A stretch of 36,501 nucleotides of DNA from Rhodobacteraceae bacterium 63075 (lineage in GTDB: Bacteria > Pseudomonadota > Alphaproteobacteria > Rhodobacterales > Rhodobacteraceae), in NCBI GenBank assembly GCA_003417655.1, contig QVMW01000024.1, positions 1 to 36,501 on the forward strand. Direction: 5' to 3'. Position 1 is the first letter of the stretch. The number at the start of each line of letters is the position of its first letter. The position numbers were made by a program, and so were the translations under genes. Positions 1 to 7,907 of the stretch are shown piece after piece. The notes beneath the pieces were generated by a model. The model saw only the letters and a program-made list of their open reading frames with translations. It did not search any database and had not been told where the DNA came from.

Positions 1-186
1 TTTCTGCGTCATTCGAGCTTGAAATAGCCCGCTATTCCTGCGCTCGAATTCCTGGAACTGAGCGATTTTGGACTGAAACTGGTGGCGGCTCATGGATGTC
101 CACGGACCCTAGGCAACTTGCGCCAGATCAAGGATGCGATCCGTGCTATGGTGAAAAGTGACGACAAGCGCTGACAGGAGAAGAAG
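1..186. other. Unassigned upstream stretch with imperfect palindrome
   Basis: No gene is recognised here. An imperfect palindrome spans 11-49: an 8-bp outer arm (ATTCGAGC at 11-18, GCTCGAAT at 42-49) encloses a 6-bp inner arm (AATAGC at 23-28, GCTATT at 31-36). On the plus strand a frame is open from 28 to the stop at 172-174, without an ATG in it, and ends in a charged, helical-looking tail (RQIKDAIRAMVKSDDKR). It ends just before the ribosome binding site of the next gene, so it could be the 3' end of a gene disrupted by the in-frame stop at 25-27, or chance. I cannot decide between these. Confidence 0.3.
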
Positions 187-513
187 ATGCTGGAAATCAC
201 AATCACCAAGGTCGCCAACGTGATCCTGATGTCACGTGAGCTGGACCGCGCCGAGGCGGAGCTGCGCGGCTTTCTCGAGCGGCTTTCGGAGGAGGAGCTG
301 GTCGATCTGACCGCGATCATGTGGATCGGGCGGGGAAGTTTCGAGCCCGAGGAGCTGGCCGAGGCGCGCGCCACGGTGATCGGCGAGGCAACGGTGCCTG
401 CCGCCGACTATCTCATCGGGACGCCGCATCTTTCCGACCACCTCGAGAACGGGCTTGAGGCGCTGGGGCTTTCGGCGTCGGACGAGGAAGACGACCTGAT
501 GCGAAAGGGGTGA
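187..513 (+). CDS. DUF3775-like small protein
   Basis: This is a 108-residue acidic protein that looks like the DUF3775 family, which has no established function. Its N-terminus (LEITITKVANVILMSRELDRAE) is followed by a helical stretch rich in Glu and Leu and the segment LTAIMWIGRG at about residues 43-52. No signal peptide or membrane helix is visible. The ATG is preceded by a good ribosome binding site (AGGAG at 176-180, six bases upstream). It stands alone: the next gene is on the other strand, and two strong hairpins start right after its stop codon. Coding is well supported by codon use and the ribosome binding site. The family assignment is from memory of the motif and is less certain. 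Confidence 0.75.
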   Translation: MLEITITKVANVILMSRELDRAEAELRGFLERLSEEELVDLTAIMWIGRGSFEPEELAEARATVIGEATVPAADYLIGTPHLSDHLENGLEALGLSASDEEDDLMRKG

Positions 514-517
514 GGTT

Positions 518-568
518 TCGGATTTGCTGCGCAAATCCGACCCGTGCGAGGGGGCGTTGCCCCCTCGC
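518..568. repeat. Two tandem perfect hairpins after DUF3775 gene
   Basis: Hairpin 1 has a 10-bp perfect stem, TCGGATTTGC (518-527) with GCAAATCCGA (531-540), and a 3-base loop. Hairpin 2 has a 10-bp perfect stem, GCGAGGGGGC (546-555) with GCCCCCTCGC (559-568), and a 3-base loop. They begin seven bases after the stop codon of the DUF3775 gene. Neither is followed by a T-run, so they would act as 3' RNA stabilisers, Rho-associated ends or a dispersed intergenic repeat rather than a classical intrinsic terminator. The rest of the gap to 737 shows no convincing gene. Confidence 0.7.
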
Positions 569-737
569 GCTCCCCCAAGCGCGTCGCCGCAGGTGACCGC
601 GAAGCTGGCAGCGTGCCGCGAAGCGGCGCGCGAGATGTGGGATATTTTCGGCAAGAAGAAGGGCCAGGGCCGTCTGGTTTCGTAGCCTTGCCCGCGCATT
701 GCCTTTGCCTGATGTTCTCGGTTGATGCCGTGATGCG

Positions 738-1880
738 TCAGGACAGGTGATCGACCACTTCCAGGTGTTGCGCGAGCGTGTCGACCTCGCCCAGCCAGCT
801 TTCGACCAGCGCGGGGTCATGCGGGGCGGGGTGCACGCCCGCGCCGATCCGGCGGGTCATGATCGCCTCGACGCCGAGCGAGACGGGGATCGACACCAGC
901 CGCGCCATGGCGGTGCCGCGCGCATCGCCCCAGGCGTCCATCACGTAGGTCTTGTGCCAGACGGGCTCGCCTTCCTTGCGCGCCTCCAGCGCGACGCAGA
1001 GCACGACGCGGTCGGCCTCGCCCTCGGCATAGGCGTTTTCCTTCCAGAACCGGTCCGACATGTCCTTGAGCCGCGCTTCGCCTTCGGGGCCTTCGAGGGT
1101 TTCGATCTCGGCGAAGACATCGGCCCAGGCCTCGCTCCAGCCGTTGAGCCGCAGCGTGCCGCGCACGAACTGCTCGATCCGGCCTGCATCCTCCAGCCGG
1201 TAATCGGCGATGAAAGGCAGGCTGTCGCGGTTGGGATAGACTTCGAAGGTCTCGGGGGCAGGCAGGGGCGCCTCGTAGGAGCTGATCGCGTCCCAGGGGC
1301 GGGCGACTTCCAGCTCGGTGAAGTTCTTGATCGAGCGCGAGGGCGAGCGCAGCGCCTTCAGCACGCCGAGCGGCGACCAGCTGAACTTGTAGCGGAAGGG
1401 ATTCGGCTCTTTCGGGATGCCGCCGCAATAGGAGATGAAGCTCAGATCGTTGCTTGCGTCATAGGCCGCCGAGGCCTTGTAATCGGCCACGAGGGCATGG
1501 GCCATCAGGTGGTCGATGCCGGGATCGAGGCCGATCTCGTTGAGGCTGACCAGCCCCGCTTCGCGAAAGCGCGAATCGAGTGCGCGCATCTCGGGCGCGA
1601 TGTAGCTGGAGGAGACGAAATGCGCGCCCTGGCCGAGGCACATTTCCGCCAGCGGAACATGCCAGTCCCCGGGCAGCATGGAGACCACGATGTCGCCTTT
1701 CTGCGTGGCTGCACGAATCGTCTCCATCTCGAAGGCGCGGATGTCCTGCGCGATGTCGCCCACGGCATCCTTCGCCTTTTCGGGCGTGCGGTTCCAGACC
1801 GTCACGTCATGGCCCGCCGCGATCAGCCTGCGAAGGCCGGGAAGGGCGGAAAGACCCGTGCCGCACCAATGAATCGTCAT
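738..1880 (-). CDS. Saccharopine dehydrogenase, glutamate-forming type (LYS9-like)
   Basis: This 380-residue protein of the saccharopine dehydrogenase/homospermidine synthase fold should convert saccharopine to glutamate and alpha-aminoadipate semialdehyde. The N-terminal Rossmann part is MTIHWCGTGLSALPGLRRLI, with the strand-helix nucleotide turn GTGLSALPG and an early basic residue after WNRTPEK. A catalytic-domain signature follows (LNEIGLDPGIDHLMAHAL, about residues 112-129), typical of LYS9. It starts one base after the LYS1-like gene ends, with GAGG seven bases before the ATG, so the two are co-transcribed. In bacteria such pairs are thought to work in lysine breakdown (the LKR/SDH route) rather than the fungal biosynthetic direction. 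That direction is inferred. Confidence 0.85.
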   Translation of the reverse strand: MTIHWCGTGLSALPGLRRLIAAGHDVTVWNRTPEKAKDAVGDIAQDIRAFEMETIRAATQKGDIVVSMLPGDWHVPLAEMCLGQGAHFVSSSYIAPEMRALDSRFREAGLVSLNEIGLDPGIDHLMAHALVADYKASAAYDASNDLSFISYCGGIPKEPNPFRYKFSWSPLGVLKALRSPSRSIKNFTELEVARPWDAISSYEAPLPAPETFEVYPNRDSLPFIADYRLEDAGRIEQFVRGTLRLNGWSEAWADVFAEIETLEGPEGEARLKDMSDRFWKENAYAEGEADRVVLCVALEARKEGEPVWHKTYVMDAWGDARGTAMARLVSIPVSLGVEAIMTRRIGAGVHPAPHDPALVESWLGEVDTLAQHLEVVDHLS

Positions 1881-1881
1881 G

Positions 1882-2928
1882 TCAAACCTCTTTGATATGT
1901 GTGTCGAACTCGGCCTTCGCGCGGCCCCAGACGCCGCTCTCCAGACTGCCGAGCGCCAGCAGCGATGGCAAGAGCTGCTCTGCGAAATCTTCCGAAGACT
2001 CCAGCGGGAGCATCGACGGCAGGTTGTCGATCGCCATCACGTCGAGCGGGGGCTGTTCGGCCACGCGGGTGACCGGCGCGTCCCATGTGGTGGCCGCGCT
2101 GTAGACGGGGATCGGGTTGTAATCGCTGTCGGGGTCGCAGGCGACATCGCCGATGGCCGTGAGCTTGCGGGCGGCTTTCAGCGCCTCGGGTGGGACGAAG
2201 CAGGGCGTGCCGGGGCGGGCGAGGATGCAATTGATGAACAGGTCGTGGGTGAGGATCTCGGGGAAGGGGCCGCCATGGGCCGTCTCTTCCATGTCCCAGC
2301 GGGTCACGGCGCAGCCCATCTCCTCGAGCAGGTCCGAGGCCCCCGTGCCGACGCGCCCCTTCGCACCGATCACGATGGACGAGGGGCGCGTATCTGGCAA
2401 CTCTCCGGCCAGCTCGCCGGTAAGCGCGGTCTTGCCGGAATAGGCCCCGACGGGCGGGCAGAGCCCCCCGCGCTGCTGCGCGGCCCAGGCCTTGAGCGTG
2501 ACGGCCGCGCCCGCGAAGCCGGCCCAGTAGCCGAAGGCCGCGACGCGCCGCCCGCTTTCGTCGACGAGATATTCGAGATCGTAAAGCGCCCCGCCCCCGG
2601 CCTTGAACCGCTCCAGCAGGGCCTTGCCGGAGAACTGCCCCTTGTAGGCATGGCCGAACATGATGTGGCGGTGGGGCAGGGGCGTGCCATCCTCGGGCAG
2701 CTCCTTGAGGCCGAAGATGATCGCATCGCGCGGGGCGCCGGGCCAGCTATGCTCGGGGGCGATCTCGGCGCCTGCCGCGACATAGCCCTCAAGCGGGATC
2801 GCGCGCTGGCTGCTTTCCTCGACGGTGAGCCTGATCCCGGCGCGGGTCAGCGCCTTCGCGCCCTCGGGCGTGAGCCCGGCGCGCTCTTCGTGCGGGCGCG
2901 ATTCGGCGCGCATCCACAGGTGGGTCAT
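1882..2928 (-). CDS. Saccharopine dehydrogenase, lysine-side type (LYS1/LKR-like)
   Basis: This 348-residue enzyme of the alanine dehydrogenase/PNT superfamily links lysine plus 2-oxoglutarate with saccharopine. It opens with the typical MTHLWMRAESRPHEERAGLTP, where the R and E residues of RAESRPHEER are family hallmarks. It then has FGLKELPEDGTPLPHRHIMFGHAYKGQ, carrying the conserved Lys-Glu and His-rich region, and an NAD-binding segment VIGAKGRVGTGASDLLEEMG at about residues 207-226. The length fits the yeast LYS1 family. It sits 11 bases after the phosphatase-like gene with a GGAGG ribosome binding site, and is followed at once by the LYS9-like gene. Together they form a complete saccharopine module. 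The next enzyme, an aminoadipate semialdehyde dehydrogenase, is not in the window. Confidence 0.87.
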   Translation of the reverse strand: MTHLWMRAESRPHEERAGLTPEGAKALTRAGIRLTVEESSQRAIPLEGYVAAGAEIAPEHSWPGAPRDAIIFGLKELPEDGTPLPHRHIMFGHAYKGQFSGKALLERFKAGGGALYDLEYLVDESGRRVAAFGYWAGFAGAAVTLKAWAAQQRGGLCPPVGAYSGKTALTGELAGELPDTRPSSIVIGAKGRVGTGASDLLEEMGCAVTRWDMEETAHGGPFPEILTHDLFINCILARPGTPCFVPPEALKAARKLTAIGDVACDPDSDYNPIPVYSAATTWDAPVTRVAEQPPLDVMAIDNLPSMLPLESSEDFAEQLLPSLLALGSLESGVWGRAKAEFDTHIKEV

Positions 2929-2939
2929 GTGGGCCTCCG

Positions 2940-3590
2940 TCAGATGAACGTGCGGGCATGTTCGCGCCCGGGAATGTCGAGATGCGGCGTCGCGTTGAAG
3001 CTGCCGAGATAGAGCTGGTCATGCACGTATTCGAGCCGGTGCACCGAGGAATTCATCACCTGCAGCATGATCTTGGCCATGCCCTCGTCGCTCAGGTGGA
3101 GCACGTGGCGCAGGATCGTCCCGATGACGCCGCCCGACGTGACCATGAGGATGCGGCCATGGCCCTTGCAGACCTCCTCGACCAGCCCGGTGGTGCGCGC
3201 GCGGAAGTCCGAGAAGCGCTCGGGCACGCCCTCGACACGGTCCTCGGCCCAGAAGCGGATCATCTGCGGCAGATGCGCGGCGAAGGCTGTCGCGTCCTCG
3301 GGCGGGGCGATGCCGTGCTCGGCCTCGAGCGCGGCGGCCATGGCCCAGTATTGCAGCTCGTCGAGGCGCGCGTCCTCCTCGCCGCCCGCAAAGCCCATCT
3401 CGGCGGCGGTGTCCTTCTGGCGGCGCAGCGTGCCGGTGATCACGCGGTCGAAATGCGGATTGGTGAGCTGCTTGTGCTCGCCCAGCCAGACCGATTGCTG
3501 GCGGCCGAGATCGGAGAGATTGTCATAGCTCGCCTCGTCCGTGGCATGGCTGTTGGCCTGCCCGTGCCGCACCAGAATCAATTCCGCCAT
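2940..3590 (-). CDS. Histidine-phosphatase-fold protein, second His replaced by Ser
   Basis: This 216-residue member of the phosphoglycerate mutase-like (branch 1 histidine phosphatase) superfamily has the phospho-acceptor RHG motif at residues 8-10 (LVRHGQ), with His9 as nucleophile. The conserved Arg (TLRRQKDTA, about 56-57) and Glu (DELQYW, Glu78) are present. Where the family normally has SHGG, this protein reads TSGG (151-154), so the second catalytic His is Ser152. It could be a weak or altered phosphatase, or a binding protein. It is the first gene of the minus-strand unit leading into the saccharopine pair, with GAGG nine bases before the ATG. Its link to lysine metabolism is unknown. 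Confidence 0.82.
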   Translation of the reverse strand: MAELILVRHGQANSHATDEASYDNLSDLGRQQSVWLGEHKQLTNPHFDRVITGTLRRQKDTAAEMGFAGGEEDARLDELQYWAMAAALEAEHGIAPPEDATAFAAHLPQMIRFWAEDRVEGVPERFSDFRARTTGLVEEVCKGHGRILMVTSGGVIGTILRHVLHLSDEGMAKIMLQVMNSSVHRLEYVHDQLYLGSFNATPHLDIPGREHARTFI

Positions 3591-3804
3591 TTGTGTTTGC
3601 CTCGCTGTTTCGCCGGCAACCTAGCGGGGCGCGCGGGGAGGTTAAAGGGGGATGCGGGGGGAGGGGCGGTTTGGATTGCTTTTGCAGTGGAGGTCAGCTT
3701 CGAGCCCAAGACAGACATGATTGCCCCACTTTGGTCCAAGTCGTAGTGTAGGGCGTGGAACTGTGCTAATGGGCACCACTTATGAGGGAAGTCATGAGCT
3801 TGGC
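3591..3804. other. Gene-free spacer before NERD gene
   Basis: This is the divergent intergenic region between the phosphatase-like gene and the NERD-domain gene. Composition shifts here from GC-rich with G-runs (3620-3670) to markedly more AT-rich. I see no clear promoter motif, hairpin or RNA gene. In-frame alternative starts for the NERD gene lie at 3721 (TTG) and 3769 (ATG). Confidence 0.5.
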
Positions 3805-4593
3805 ATGTTTAACTATTTGCTGAAATCCGCTGTTAGATCGGCAATTCGCGCCGCCGAGCAGAGCTACAACACACCGGAGCGAAAAGGTGCCAGAGGCGAG
3901 CGCCGGGTTCACAATGCGCTGTCGTCGGTTCTCGATGAGAACGAGTATCGGATTTTGTCAGATTTGATCCTGCCGGTCTCAGGCAGCACGACCCAACTTG
4001 ATCATCTTGTGCTTTCGCGTTTTGGGATCTTCGTGATCGAAACCAAAAACATGTCTGGTTGGATTTTTGGTAGTGCCGACCAACAGAAATGGACCCAAGT
4101 TCAGAAAGGCGGCAAACGCCGCAGCTTCCAAAATCCGCTACGGCAGAACCATGCTCACGTCAAAGCCGTCGAGAGTATCTTGGAAGTCGATCTTAAGATG
4201 CTACACAACTTTGTTGTATTCACAGGCAGCGCCGAACCGAAAACCGACATGCCAGAAAACGTTGCGTGGGGGCTGCGCGACCTTGGCAAGCTGATCGCAG
4301 TGCGACGACAGATCGTCTTCTCGGACCCGCAGTTGAATGCTTTTGTCGAAAAGCTGCAAGGTCAGGCATTGGAGAACAACAGGGCTGTTCGCAGACAGCA
4401 CCTGCAAAACCTTGAGAAGAAAGCAACGGCGAAAACCGTTGCACAATCTTCTGGGCCCTCAGACGCCGTGAGTCAAACCTCTTGCCCGAAATGTGGAGGC
4501 GAAATGGTAAAACGCGCAAATCGAAAGAGGGGTGATCCATTTTGGGGATGTGTGAAGTTTCCGAAGTGTCGGGGCACACGTAAAGTGGCTTGA
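3805..4593 (+). CDS. NERD-domain protein with C-terminal C4 zinc finger
   Basis: The N-terminal half is a NERD (nuclease-related) domain. It has the KGARGERRVHNAL entry motif, then LDHLVLSRFGIFVIETKN, whose Asp and E-x-K resemble the D...ExK core of restriction-like nucleases. The C-terminus has a topoisomerase-type C4 zinc finger (CPKCGGEMVKR...FWGCVKFPKCRGTRK) that would bind DNA. An ATG at 3805 gives the usual NERD N-terminus (MFNYLLKSAVRSAIR); starts at 3769 or 3721 are possible. Base composition is clearly lower in GC than the neighbours (26 of 60 bases at 4021-4080 against 46 of 60 at 6001-6060, counted by hand), which suggests recent acquisition. Cellular role is unknown; DNA processing or defence is an inference. 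Confidence 0.82.
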   Translation: MFNYLLKSAVRSAIRAAEQSYNTPERKGARGERRVHNALSSVLDENEYRILSDLILPVSGSTTQLDHLVLSRFGIFVIETKNMSGWIFGSADQQKWTQVQKGGKRRSFQNPLRQNHAHVKAVESILEVDLKMLHNFVVFTGSAEPKTDMPENVAWGLRDLGKLIAVRRQIVFSDPQLNAFVEKLQGQALENNRAVRRQHLQNLEKKATAKTVAQSSGPSDAVSQTSCPKCGGEMVKRANRKRGDPFWGCVKFPKCRGTRKVA

Positions 4594-4685
4594 TTTCAAC
4601 GAGATTGCTTTTGCTGACACCCAAAAGGCGGAGGGTTGCTACGTGACGAGGCGCTTTCTCACCGTCACAGTGGATTGGAGATGTG

Positions 4686-4889
4686 ATGCTGAACAATATT
4701 GGGCTTCCCGGCCTGCTGCTTTTGATACTCATTTTGGCAGTGTTCGTCGCCGCGTTGGTCAGACCTCGTAGCCCGGAAACGCCGCGTGGCTCCGTAGTAT
4801 GGCTACTAGTATGGGCTATTGTCTTCTTCCCGGTCGCAATCATCTACGCATTGATGCGACGTTGGAGAGACCCAGAAGAAGAGAACTGA
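4686..4889 (+). CDS. Small two-helix membrane protein
   Basis: This is a 67-residue peptide. A first hydrophobic helix (IGLPGLLLLILILAVFVAALV, about residues 4-24) is followed by a basic, Pro-rich loop (RPRSPETPRG), a second helix (VVWLLVWAIVFFPVAIIYALM) and a charged tail (RRWRDPEEEN). The ATG at 4686 has GGAG five bases upstream; a GTG at 4683 is an alternative. It lies 92 bases after the NERD gene in the same lower-GC patch, so it may have arrived with it. I do not recognise the family. It may be a small inner-membrane protein of unknown role. Confidence 0.6.
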   Translation: MLNNIGLPGLLLLILILAVFVAALVRPRSPETPRGSVVWLLVWAIVFFPVAIIYALMRRWRDPEEEN

Positions 4890-5064
4890 TTGAAAGCTCG
4901 CCATGTCGCAGTGTCGCGCCTTTGTCCGCTCCGTCCCGCCCAACGCTCATTGCCCCGCCCCGCAGCCCCAGCGCCGCAAAAGCGCCTGTCCCTGTCGGGA
5001 ATGGGATTTGGGAATCCACGCTGATCTGATTTAAGATGAGATCAAGACCCAAGGGAGGCGCGCG

Positions 5065-7842
5065 ATGTCAGCCAAGATCAAACTCACGCTCGATGGCAAG
5101 GAAGTCGAGGCCGAGAAGGGCCAGACGATCTGGGAAGTGGCCCATGGCCGCGGCCTCGTGATCCCGCATCTGTGCCACAAGCCCGCCCCGGGCTACCGCC
5201 CCGACGGCAACTGCCGGGCCTGCATGGTCGAGGTCGAGGGCGACCGCGCGCTTGTCGCCTCCTGCATCCGCGAGGCGCAGGACGGCATGGTCGTCACGAC
5301 GAACTCGCCCCGCGCCGAGAGCGCGCGCAAGATGGTCGTCGAGATGCTCGTGGCCGACCTGCCCGAGCGCGAGGAGAGCCATGACCGCTCCGCGCACATG
5401 TGGGACATGGCCGAGATGAACGGCGTGACGGAGAGCCGCTTTCCCAAGCTCGAGGAGGGGCATATCCCGCTGCTCGATGACAGCCATGTCGCCATGCGGG
5501 TCAATCTCGATGCCTGTATCTCCTGCGGTCTCTGCGTGCGCGCCTGCCGCGAGGTGCAGGTCAATGATGTGATCGGCATGGCCGGGCGCGGGCATTCGGC
5601 CTACCCGGTCTTCGACATGGACGACCCGATGGGCGAGAGCACCTGCGTGGCCTGCGGCGAATGCGTGCAGGCCTGCCCGACGGGCGCGCTGATGCCCGCC
5701 ACCGTGCTCGACGAGGCGCAGCAGGGCGACAGCAAGGACTATGACAGCGAGACGGAGAGCGTCTGCCCCTTCTGCGGCGTCGGCTGCAAGGTCTCGCTCA
5801 AGGTCAAGGACGGCAAGGTCAAATACGTCGAGGGGATCAACGGCCCGGCCAACGAAGGGCGCCTCTGCGTCAAGGGGCGCTTCGGCTTCGACTATATCCA
5901 CCACCCCCACCGCCTCACCAAGCCGCTCATCCGCCGCGAGGACGCGCCCGAAAAGGGGCTGAACGTGGACCCCGGCAACTGGCAGGAGTTCTTCCGCGAA
6001 GCGAGCTGGGACGAGGCGATGGAGCTGGCCGCAGGCGGGCTGACGAGGCTGCGCGAGGCGCATGGCGGCAAGAGCGTCGCCGGGTTCGGCTCGGCCAAAT
6101 GCACCAACGAGGAAGCCTATCTCTTCCAGAAGTTCATCCGCGAGGGCTTCCAGCACAACAACGTCGATCACTGCACGCGCCTGTGCCACGCCAGCTCCGT
6201 CTCGGCGCTGATCGAGAATGTCGGCTCCGGCGCGGTCACGGCGACCTTCAACGAGATCGAGAACGCCGACGTGGCGATCATCATCGGCGCCAACCCGATC
6301 GAGAATCACCCCGTCGCCGCGACCTACTTCAAGCAGTTCACCAAGCGTGGCGGCAAGCTCATCGTGATGGACCCCCGCGGCGTCGGCATGCGCCGCTTCG
6401 CCACGGAAATGGTCCAGTTCCGCCCCGGCGCGGATGTGAGCCTTCTGAACGCGATCATGAACGTGATCGTGGAAGAAGAGCTCTATGACAGCCAGTATAT
6501 CCACCGCTGGACCGAGAACTGGGAGGCCGAGAAGGAGCACCTGAAGGGCTTCTCGCCCGAGGCCATGAGCGAGATCTGCGGGATCAGCCCCGAGCAGATC
6601 CGCCGCGTCGCGCGCATCTTCGCCGAAGGGCAGGCCGGGCTCATCTTCTGGGGCATGGGCATCAGCCAGCACATCCACGGCACGGACAATTCGCGCTGCC
6701 TCATCAGCCTCGCGCTGATGACGGGCAATGTCGGCAAGCCCGGCGCGGGGCTGCATCCGCTCAGGGGCCAGAACAACGTGCAAGGCGCCTCCGACGCAGG
6801 GCTCATCCCGATGTTCCTGCCCGATTACCAGAGCGTCACGGATGACAGCATCCGCAAGGCCTTTACGGACGTCTGGGGCAGCGAGGATTTTTCCGCCGAG
6901 AAGGGCCTCACCGTCACCGAGATCATGGACGAGGCCTACGCAGGCAACATCAAGGGCATGTATATCCAGGGTGAGAACCCGGCCATGTCCGACCCCGATG
7001 TCGAGCACGCCCGCGATGCGATCGCCAAGCTCGAGCATCTCGTCGTGCAGGACATCTTCCTGACCGAAACGGCCAATTACGCCGATGTCATCCTGCCCGC
7101 CTCGACGCTCTACGAAAAGGACGGTACGGTCTCGAACACCAACCGGCAGGTGCAGCGCGTGCGCCCCGCCGTGGCCCCGCCGGGCGAGGCGCGCGAAGAC
7201 TGGCGCATCACCATCGAGCTGGCCGAGCGCTGTGGCCTCGACTGGGGCTATACCGATGTCTCCCAGGTCTTCGCCGAGATGAAGCTCAACATGAAATCGC
7301 TCGACAACATCACGTGGGAGCGGCTGGAGACCCAGACGGTCACCTACCCCGCGCTCTCCGAGACGGACCCGGGCCAGTCCATCGTCTTCGGCGACGGCTT
7401 CCCGCGCGAAGGCGGGAAGGCGAAGTTCACCCCCGCCGCCGTGATCCCGCCCGACGAGGTGCCGGACGCGGAGTTCCCGATGATCCTGACCACGGGCCGC
7501 CAGCTCGAACACTGGCACACCGGCTCGATGACGCGGCGCGCCAAGGTGCTCGACGCGGTGGAGCCCGAGGCCAACTGCTCGCTGCACCCCAAGACGCTGC
7601 GCCGCCTCGGCGTGGAGCCGGGCGAGCATGTGACGCTCTCGACGCGCCGCGGCGCGATCACCATCATGGCCCGCGCCGACCGCGCCATCGCCGAAGACAT
7701 GGTCTTCGTGCCCTTTGCCTATGTCGAAGCGGCCGCCAACGTGCTGACCAACCCGGCGATCGACCCCTACGGCAAGATCCCGGAGTTCAAGTTCGCGGCG
7801 GTGAAGGTCGAAAAGGCGGGCGGCACCGTCGCGGCGGAGTAA
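5065..7842 (+). CDS. fdhA: Formate dehydrogenase alpha subunit, Mo-bisMGD, Cys type
   Basis: This 925-residue enzyme oxidises formate to CO2 in the cytoplasm. An N-terminal [2Fe-2S] ferredoxin domain has Cys37, Cys50, Cys53 and Cys67. Two [4Fe-4S] motifs follow (CISCGLCVRAC and CVACGECVQACP, about residues 151-215), then the cluster of the molybdopterin domain (CPFCGVGC...GRLCVKG). The Mo ligand is Cys374 in CTRLCHA, next to the catalytic His375, so it is not a selenoprotein. The C-terminal MGD-binding domain includes LTTGRQLEHWHTGSMTRR. The start has a strong GGGAGG site. Domain order matches FdsA of NAD-linked formate dehydrogenases, but FdsB, FdsG, FdsD and FdhD are absent from the window. 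The M20 hydrolase gene downstream is separated by 65 bases and is probably unrelated in function. Confidence 0.93.
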   Translation: MSAKIKLTLDGKEVEAEKGQTIWEVAHGRGLVIPHLCHKPAPGYRPDGNCRACMVEVEGDRALVASCIREAQDGMVVTTNSPRAESARKMVVEMLVADLPEREESHDRSAHMWDMAEMNGVTESRFPKLEEGHIPLLDDSHVAMRVNLDACISCGLCVRACREVQVNDVIGMAGRGHSAYPVFDMDDPMGESTCVACGECVQACPTGALMPATVLDEAQQGDSKDYDSETESVCPFCGVGCKVSLKVKDGKVKYVEGINGPANEGRLCVKGRFGFDYIHHPHRLTKPLIRREDAPEKGLNVDPGNWQEFFREASWDEAMELAAGGLTRLREAHGGKSVAGFGSAKCTNEEAYLFQKFIREGFQHNNVDHCTRLCHASSVSALIENVGSGAVTATFNEIENADVAIIIGANPIENHPVAATYFKQFTKRGGKLIVMDPRGVGMRRFATEMVQFRPGADVSLLNAIMNVIVEEELYDSQYIHRWTENWEAEKEHLKGFSPEAMSEICGISPEQIRRVARIFAEGQAGLIFWGMGISQHIHGTDNSRCLISLALMTGNVGKPGAGLHPLRGQNNVQGASDAGLIPMFLPDYQSVTDDSIRKAFTDVWGSEDFSAEKGLTVTEIMDEAYAGNIKGMYIQGENPAMSDPDVEHARDAIAKLEHLVVQDIFLTETANYADVILPASTLYEKDGTVSNTNRQVQRVRPAVAPPGEAREDWRITIELAERCGLDWGYTDVSQVFAEMKLNMKSLDNITWERLETQTVTYPALSETDPGQSIVFGDGFPREGGKAKFTPAAVIPPDEVPDAEFPMILTTGRQLEHWHTGSMTRRAKVLDAVEPEANCSLHPKTLRRLGVEPGEHVTLSTRRGAITIMARADRAIAEDMVFVPFAYVEAAANVLTNPAIDPYGKIPEFKFAAVKVEKAGGTVAAE

Positions 7843-7907
7843 AGCGGGGCAGGGGTTTTCATTTCGAGTGATTGGTGTGAAGGTTCGCCCAAAACGCGAG
7901 GTGCCCC

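Noticed and set aside
544..750. 68-codon plus-strand open frame after the DUF3775 gene
   Set aside because: It begins in a hairpin arm with a GTG and no ribosome binding site, and runs into the 3' end of the LYS9-like gene. It is most likely chance.
5068..7629. 853-codon frame antisense to the formate dehydrogenase gene
   Set aside because: Long antisense frames are expected in GC-rich genes. The composition is His/Ala/Gly-rich without domains, while the sense frame is a clear enzyme.
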